Source of the DNA: Tetraselmis striata
Lineage: Eukaryota > Chlorophyta > Chlorodendrophyceae > Chlorodendrales > Chlorodendraceae
Direction: 5' to 3'
Length of the DNA: 64,000 nt
Assembly (NCBI GenBank): GCA_006384855.1
Contig: VCJN01002992.1
Location: 248,001-312,000, forward strand
Both the position numbers and the translations under genes were made by a program. How positions within the stretch are numbered: position 1 is the stretch's first letter; each line of letters begins with the position of its first letter. This document shows, one piece after another, positions 58,760 to 64,000 of this stretch. The notes below the pieces were generated by a model. The model ran no database searches, was not told the DNA's origin, and was given only the letters and a program-made list of their open reading frames with translations.

Positions 58760-60385
58760 TCATGAAGGAGGCACTGGGAAGGCCACCGCTGCGGAGTCCT
58801 GTTGGACTTGGAAGTGGCGGAGAGGGGCGATGTGTCCAAAGAAGAACCACGCGCCAGGAGAAGGAAGAACGTTGGGGTCGATGTAGTCCAGAACGACATC
58901 AGAGTTAGTGGCCCAACCGCCCTGGTAGCGGATGTGGGACAGTGGCGCTCCAATGGCGTTTGCTGCAGAGGCTGCGCCCTTGCGTAGACTGTGTGAAGTC
59001 CAGGAAGTGCCAGCAGGGGGGGCAGCGTTGACTAGGTTGACTGCTGTAGACAACCAGTCTGACATCGTAGTAGCAGTCCAAGGTTTCGACTGCTCAGCCA
59101 CATTGACAGCCCAGAAGTTGGAGGTAGCCAAGCCAACAGTAACCAGGGGGACAGACTGGACGTTGTCGATGAAGTAGCGCAAGAGACGTGCCACTCGAGG
59201 GTGCTCGGACACTGGAAGGAGAAGTACGCGCAGGTCGTCAGGTCCCCGCCGGCCGGCGCGACCCTTCTCGCGGTAGATCTGCAAAGTGATGTTGTAGGTG
59301 TCGACATGCATATCTTGCACTCGACAGGAGACGCCAGTAAGGCCCCTGGCAAAGAACAGGAAGTTGACAACCGAGGCCAAGAGGGCTCGGTAGTCGAGGT
59401 GGGACTCTGGGTAAGGAGCAGACACAATTAGCTCGGCCTTTGAGACGAAGCGGTAAGCTACATCCGCAGGCAGAGGGACACGCAAAGGGGCAGCGTCCAG
59501 TCGACGCTGACGTAACATTAACCCACGTCTTGCCGAAGTGAGGTGTAGGCTGTCCTTGGCGATCGGGACGAGGTTGTGCAGCTCGAAGAAGGTGTTGATG
59601 GCAGACAGATAGGGCTGCAGCGACTTAGCTGCGATATGCCCTCGCTCCCCGATCCAGGCAACGTACCGAACAACAGTAGCAGTAGTCGCCTCTAGCGGGC
59701 TGATGTTCTCGGAGTCGTGGCAGAACTCAGCGAACTGAGCCAACCTGCCGGCGTAGCTCTTGAGGGTCTGAGCGCTGAGGGAGCTGGAGAGCAGGTCGAG
59801 CGTCCGCTGGCCTAGCTCGTCTGAGCCGAACGCGTCCTGTAGTCGGGATCGCAGTGACGCAGCCCACGGAGCGATAGCTGCGGGCTCGTCGATTACGTAA
59901 GTGCGTCGTTTTACTGACAGAGTGCCACCGGGACGGCTACTGTTCGCAAAGTACTCGGCAGCAGCGGTTAGGTTCCCGGCGGTTGGCCGGTAGTTGCTGG
60001 ACGGGTTTGCAGTAGCTCCAGTACGGGTTTGCGGGGCTAGGTTCAGGTAGGAGGGCCGCCCCGCGCGCCCTTCGCGCTCATAGCGCCTGTCCCGTGCGTA
60101 ACGTACACGCGCGAAACTTGGTCGTTGCGAACCGGTTGTAACTCGTAGTGTAACAACCGACGAACGCAGAGATGGGGTTGTAAGAAAGGCGGATGGTTGA
60201 GCCGCCATGTGCAGGTGTGCGGATGGTTGAGCCGCACTCGGCTGTAGCTGTAAGAAGCGCCGCACCGAGGAAGGTCTAAATGAAGTCTGTAAGGTGGGGG
60301 GGTCAGGTCCTGACACATGGCGCTCATCCCGTCGTTGAGCTGCAAGGGTGCGCCTTGCGGCGGTCACCGAAAGGTGGCCTCGCAA
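58760..60385 (-). CDS. DIRS-like tyrosine recombinase ORF
   Basis: A 541-codon frame. The N-terminal third is low in complexity (repeated QPSA and LNHP-type words) and may be a linker. A core-binding region follows from about residue 190 (LSAQTLKSYAGRLAQFAEFCH...SLQPYLSAINTFFELH). The catalytic domain from about residue 300 contains an ARGLTGVSCR segment, H-S-L-R-K-G and GGWATNSDVVLDYID with the candidate nucleophile Tyr. This R...HxxR...Y layout is the phage-integrase-type recombinase used by DIRS elements instead of a DDE integrase. The ORF ends in the B1 repeat with a KPD-containing tail similar to the end of the D1 polymerase ORF. Confidence 0.9.
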   Translation of the reverse strand: MRGHLSVTAARRTLAAQRRDERHVSGPDPPTLQTSFRPSSVRRFLQLQPSAAQPSAHLHMAAQPSAFLTTPSLRSSVVTLRVTTGSQRPSFARVRYARDRRYEREGRAGRPSYLNLAPQTRTGATANPSSNYRPTAGNLTAAAEYFANSSRPGGTLSVKRRTYVIDEPAAIAPWAASLRSRLQDAFGSDELGQRTLDLLSSSLSAQTLKSYAGRLAQFAEFCHDSENISPLEATTATVVRYVAWIGERGHIAAKSLQPYLSAINTFFELHNLVPIAKDSLHLTSARRGLMLRQRRLDAAPLRVPLPADVAYRFVSKAELIVSAPYPESHLDYRALLASVVNFLFFARGLTGVSCRVQDMHVDTYNITLQIYREKGRAGRRGPDDLRVLLLPVSEHPRVARLLRYFIDNVQSVPLVTVGLATSNFWAVNVAEQSKPWTATTMSDWLSTAVNLVNAAPPAGTSWTSHSLRKGAASAANAIGAPLSHIRYQGGWATNSDVVLDYIDPNVLPSPGAWFFFGHIAPLRHFQVQQDSAAVAFPVPPS

Positions 60386-60421
60386 GGCTCCTGCAGCTCC
60401 GACGAACGGCGCCCCACACCG

Positions 60422-61297
60422 TCACTCGTGCTCACCTTCGCGGCCACGTCCACGTCCGCCGCCACGTCCTCGCCCACGCCCGCGACCTGCAGCTGCAGCC
60501 GCCACTCGAGAAGTAGCGGTCGCCTTGGCGCTGCTGGCAACGGTCGCCTCGAAAACACGACGCTCGTAGTCCCGCATGAAGTCCCCAAAGATCGCGGAAC
60601 CCAGATGCTCCGAAGCAGGCTGAAAATGCTGAGCTCGCAGCACATCCAGAACACCTTGGTCACCGTGCACACGCTTGATCTCATTGAGCTTCCGTAGGAA
60701 GGCCAAACGAAACCGAAACGCCTTGTCGATGGCCTCGGCGTGGTTCCGGGCTCTCGCGAGGTAGGGGGTGAAGTCCTGGTTGCTGGAAGGGACGTAGGGC
60801 AGTAGCTCGTCGAGCGCCATGAAAAGGGCGGCCATGTGGGCCCCGAAACACGACATCCACAAGTACTCCTCCTGGGCCGGCAGACGCCGGTCATCCTGCT
60901 TGAGGTACTCGTTCGTTAGGTCGGTGCTCAAAGGGAAAAGTCCAGGCACTCGGCTGACCGGTCGAACGGCCTCGTAACCAGACTCTGCTCTCTGCAGTAG
61001 CTCTGGCAACGCGAGGTAATCATCCTCGGCACTCACGGATTTTGCTCCGACACGGCCGCTCTGGGCTAGCTCTAGCAAGTCGGGGCGCTCTGCGGCTCCC
61101 CCGCTGCCTGTCGGCTGTCTCGCGAAGCGCTGCCCTGAGCCGGAGCCATGTGCCCCTTCTCCATCAACAACGCGATCACGAGCCGTCAATTGTGCCACAG
61201 CTGTAGCCAGCTCTCGCAGTAATGAAGACTGGGCCCTCATATCTGCGTTCAGCGACTGCAGCGTCGGCTCAGCGACGGGTTCTTCTCCATCTGACAT
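60422..61297 (-). CDS. gag-like ORF of element D2
   Basis: About 291 codons from the ATG at 61297. It has an acidic N-terminus, a helical middle with DDRRLPAQEEYLWMSCFGAHMAALFMALDELLPY, a second helical block ending RDYERRVFEA, and a C-terminal Arg/Gly repeat (RGRGRGRGGGRGRG) of the nucleic-acid-binding type. It lies 36 nt upstream of the recombinase ORF in the same direction. The gag assignment rests on position, size and the RG tail; no zinc knuckle is seen. A decayed relative occurs in D3. Confidence 0.65.
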   Translation of the reverse strand: MSDGEEPVAEPTLQSLNADMRAQSSLLRELATAVAQLTARDRVVDGEGAHGSGSGQRFARQPTGSGGAAERPDLLELAQSGRVGAKSVSAEDDYLALPELLQRAESGYEAVRPVSRVPGLFPLSTDLTNEYLKQDDRRLPAQEEYLWMSCFGAHMAALFMALDELLPYVPSSNQDFTPYLARARNHAEAIDKAFRFRLAFLRKLNEIKRVHGDQGVLDVLRAQHFQPASEHLGSAIFGDFMRDYERRVFEATVASSAKATATSRVAAAAAGRGRGRGRGGGRGRGREGEHE

Positions 61298-61416
61298 AGT
61301 AACGCACGGACGTACGGACGAGAATATCACACTCGGGTGGCGAGCCGGGTGTGGTCTTGAACAACCTGGGGTGACCTTGCTCGCAACGGGTTACGAGACA
61401 GTTTTTACATCGCTGC

Positions 61417-61596
61417 GTGGAACGCAGCGAAAACTGGAAGATGGCAGGCTCAGCTGTTCTGGCTGCTTTTATGTCTACTCGTGCTGCATCCAACAAGGGC
61501 GCAACAACAGTTACTAGTTCCCGTACCACTGCGCAGCACTCGTAGCTGAAAAGCGGTTAGGTCAAGGATGGAAACCCCATAAACTAGTTTAGATCA
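61417..61596 (-). repeat. D2 split direct repeat A1
   Basis: Partner of 58498-58680; forms the 5' end of the minus-strand element. Confidence 0.9.
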
Positions 61597-61663
61597 AACT
61601 GCGTTACAAGCGCCTGTGTGTTCAGTTTAGGGATGGCTGAGGGCCGCCGTCGCTTTCGCCTTT

Positions 61664-63691
61664 TAACCAAAAGCAATAGGGCCTGGAAGATTTTATCCGT
61701 TGTCTTTGGTGGCGATTTTGCTCGGAAAAGGGGGGCGGGGGGGGGGGGGGGGGGGGGGGGGACCTTCCTTCTCCGGAAAAAAAAACTTATAGTCTAATAG
61801 TACTTTGAACAGTACTCGTCGATGGGTATGCCCCCGATGTCGTAGGCGACAGCGCCGGCGCAGCTGACTCGACACCGGCACAGTACAGTATAGCGGCGGA
61901 TGGGGAGACAAACCGCCGCAATGCATCCTCCAAGCTTTGTTTATGGGGTTTCAAGAACTAGTCAACTGTCCTAGTGCGACCCGTACAATCTGTCTCGGGT
62001 TTCAAACGGGTTTTACCGGTACCTCTGGGCTGCCTTATTGTAATTACATGAGCTAGACGCAACATTCAAGAAATCCTCTGGGCTGCCTTATCGCCCGCGA
62101 GCCTTGCGCCGGGCATGGCCGGGGAGCTATCCCACAACTAGCAGCACCCACCGCCCACACCAAGCAGCACCACTATGTACCTCCTGGCGTCACTGGCGGC
62201 GTGCATCAGCATTTCCGTTGACGGCATGACCGCAGTGCGGAACGCACGTATGGATAAAGTTAGGCGCTCAGGAGTGGATGGGGCGACAAGAACTCTACGG
62301 ACCAGCTGAATGAGGCAATCGAGGCCCACGCCCCCGACTACCACCCCCTGCTTGTTGACACCGATATGAAGATGGTGTGCATGGCCGCACCCGGCACGAC
62401 CGTGGGCTTTCGCGAGACCGCACAGCGTTCCTGCTAGAGGCAGTCACAGACACCCTGGCGTTCCTTGCTTTGAGACAAGAATGGTTACGATTAAGGTCGA
62501 TTGCCAGCGCCCCGCTACCCGGTTACGATTAAGGTCTCGGCAAGCACCCCAACCCGTTCCCGACGATGATGATGGCTAGCGCCGGTCCGAGCCATGGGAG
62601 TCATCATCGCCTCCCTACTCACAAAGTGCCTAGCGGCGCCCCGCTGCCAAAAACCAACAATACAACTCCCTGATAGACTTGCAAAAGTTAGAGGGCGTCG
62701 GTTGGTCGACGGACATGGCTAAACCGTTCGGCTTCGACTTCGTCTTCGCCCTCCATCGCGCCTTGTCCCCTCTCAGCTCTCGTTCCAAGACTGGCGTTGT
62801 ATTTGGGGTATGGGAGCATCTCTGCAATAAAGGGCCAGCCCCGCCGGACAAACGTTTCGCGCAGTTCTTTGGGAAGAAGAAACTCGGACATAAGGCAGAT
62901 CGGCCGAACGTTCCGAGGTTCGTTGGAGTACCTCAATACGCGCTGTCCGCAACGGTAATTGGGTCCAAAAGGGCAACTGGCCGAGCATCATCGCGTTGCT
63001 AAAGCCCTGGGGCTCTGGCTATTTCGGTATAATAAGGAGCGGCTCGGCAAGCAGCGCGACTATGATCTTAAGTCAAAACTGATGGAGGAGCCGGTACGGT
63101 CGGCCGAGACGGCGTCGCATGTGGAGACCATCGAGGCGCTGAAAGCGCTGGCCACCAACCGCGATTTCCCAACCGACTTGCGCTCGCTTAGCCACCAGCT
63201 GCTGGACACCCCCGTCTATGCTGTCTCACACACTCGGGCGGGTCTGGGGTTGACAATTTAAACAAGATTGTCATTTATTACATTAATCTATGTGCCATAT
63301 TCATCTATGTGCCGTGGTCTTCTATGCATCCTCCTGCATCTATATTAACGGCCTATTTGCTGCCCCAACCTTGTCTACAGTACTGCACAAAGTACTGTCG
63401 CAGTCCCCCCTTTTTTCACCTGAAGGTGTGGGTGCCCAATACCCATAGAAGTTCATCTATAACATGTTTTTAGTTGCCCTGGCTGTTCACGCATGCTTAC
63501 AAGGCACAAACATGATGTTTCCTTGTTATTTGTTTCATGGCAGTACTTTAGCAGTACTGCAGAGGAAGGAAGTATTTCCAAAGCCCCCCCCCCCCCCCCC
63601 CCCCCCCCAAAAAAAAGAGGGGGGGGGGGGGGGGCACCAAAGACAACGGATAAAATCTTCCAGGCATAGTAGTCGCTACTGCTTTTGGTTA
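61664..63691. mobile_element. 2.0-kb element with terminal inverted repeats, family unknown
   Basis: 61681-61711 and 63663-63633 are perfect 31-bp inverted repeats (GCCTGGAAGATTTTATCCG... arms). Outside them TAACCAAAAGCARTAG is also inverted (61664-61679 and 63691-63676), with about a dozen extra nt on the right arm. Inside each TIR lies a homopolymer: 25 G at 61737-61761, and 25 C plus 16 G at 63584-63634. The interior holds unrecognised coding-like sequence (62679-63261). No transposase motif was seen and no clear target-site duplication is visible. Confidence 0.7.
62679..63261 (+). pseudogene. unrecognised coding block inside the TIR element
   Basis: Two overlapping open frames with strongly protein-like composition: the first includes PPDKRFAQFFGKKKLGHKAD and NVPRFVGVPQYALSA, the second AEHHRVAKALGLWLFRYNKERLG. 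I do not recognise the family. The coding region as a whole looks decayed, and weaker protein-like sequence extends left to about 62100. It could be the cargo or replication gene of the TIR element. Confidence 0.4.
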
Positions 63692-63793
63692 GCGGTGGAT
63701 TTGTTACCGTACCGGCCTTTTTGTAATTCACACCGGTACCAGGCACAGGCAAGCACCTGCTTTTTTTGGCCCCCGAGACAGTTGTGGCACAAC

Positions 63794-63946
63794 TCATGAG
63801 GTTACTATGGCGGCAAATCGCCTCAGCCCGGCCGAGCACAGTAGTCGCTACCTCCGACGACGTATGGTAGCCTTGATGGGGAGTAAAGCAACTGACGTGG
63901 TAACCTTGCCGGGGGAGGCGGTACGGCAACGGCAACGGCGCGTGTC
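63794..63946 (+). repeat. direct repeat R1, right copy
   Basis: Near-identical to 58099-58249, same orientation, 5.7 kb apart. Confidence 0.85.
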
Positions 63947-64000
63947 CTGTCCCGGGGGCGGGGAAAAAATGGCACAAGTGAAAACCTTGCGGCGTCTCTA

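Larger units (their letters stand above)
58475..61596 (-). mobile_element. DIRS-order retrotransposon D2 (gag+YR only), looks whole
   Basis: Minus-strand element with A1 (61596-61417), gag-like ORF, tyrosine-recombinase ORF, B1 (about 58720-58681), A2 (58680-58498) and a short B2-like stretch (58497 to about 58475, ACTTTAAAATAGATC). A1 and A2 differ mainly by one 3-nt gap, so the insertion is young. Both ORFs are uninterrupted. No reverse transcriptase lies within the repeats. The ends (GATCTAAACTAGTTTATGGGGTTTCC, and AAAACCAGA in B1) resemble those of D1. Confidence 0.85.

Noticed and set aside
6257-63634. All G/C homopolymers as sequencing or assembly artefacts
   Set aside because: Non-random position near splice sites and mostly one sense strand argue for real sequence, but exact run lengths should not be trusted without raw reads.
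1-64000. rRNA genes, snRNAs, telomere repeats, bacterial operons or phage genes
   Set aside because: No conserved rRNA or snRNA words, no telomere repeat arrays, no Shine-Dalgarno-led gene runs; every confident gene is intron-split or retrotransposon-borne.

Overview
The window looks like nuclear DNA of a GC-rich, intron-rich unicellular eukaryote, most likely a chlorophyte-type alga. The reasons are genes cut into 6-18 exons with GT-AG (and a few GC-AG) introns, one gene product with a plastid-transit-like N-terminus, tyrosine-recombinase (DIRS-order) retrotransposons, a LINE, and no operon-like packing. The species cannot be named from the sequence. About thirty G or C homopolymers of roughly 13-36 nt are scattered through the window, mostly in introns.

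Layout: 1-6.0 kb has no confident host gene; it holds a Tc1/mariner transposase scrap and short inverted repeats. 6.0-9.06 kb is a DIRS-like element carrying only a reverse transcriptase/RNase H ORF between split direct repeats. 9.1-10.9 kb is a 5'-truncated LINE. 12.77-16.99 kb (+) is a ten-exon BNR sialidase-like gene. 19.39-38.38 kb (-) is one very long gene that I read as an 18-exon LRRIQ1-like protein (acidic/coiled N-terminus, IQ motifs, leucine-rich repeats, more IQ motifs, Lys-rich tail). Its introns hold MITEs, microsatellites, a minisatellite and a five-unit tandem array. 39.5-45.1 kb is two decayed DIRS-like elements lying tail to tail. 46.1-49.8 kb (+) is a six-exon MYND zinc-finger gene. 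51.4-53.6 kb (-) is a six-exon atypical SDR/NmrA-like NAD(P)-binding protein. 54.6-55.3 kb is a second LINE 3' end, followed by a tRNA-Gly-like 3' half. 56.5-57.7 kb (-) is a three-exon PAQR/haemolysin-III-type seven-helix receptor. 58.1-63.9 kb is mobile DNA: a gag + tyrosine-recombinase element with near-identical split repeats, and a 2.0-kb element with terminal inverted repeats and an unrecognised protein.

The host genes are unrelated in function (glycan hydrolysis, calmodulin-type IQ scaffold, MYND adaptor, redox/nucleotide-binding, membrane receptor). The most unusual signals are two. First, two DIRS-like elements carry complementary gene sets (RT/RH alone; gag+YR alone), each with its own A1-ORF-B1-A2-B2 repeats and similar termini. 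Second, poly(C) tracts recur directly beside splice sites.
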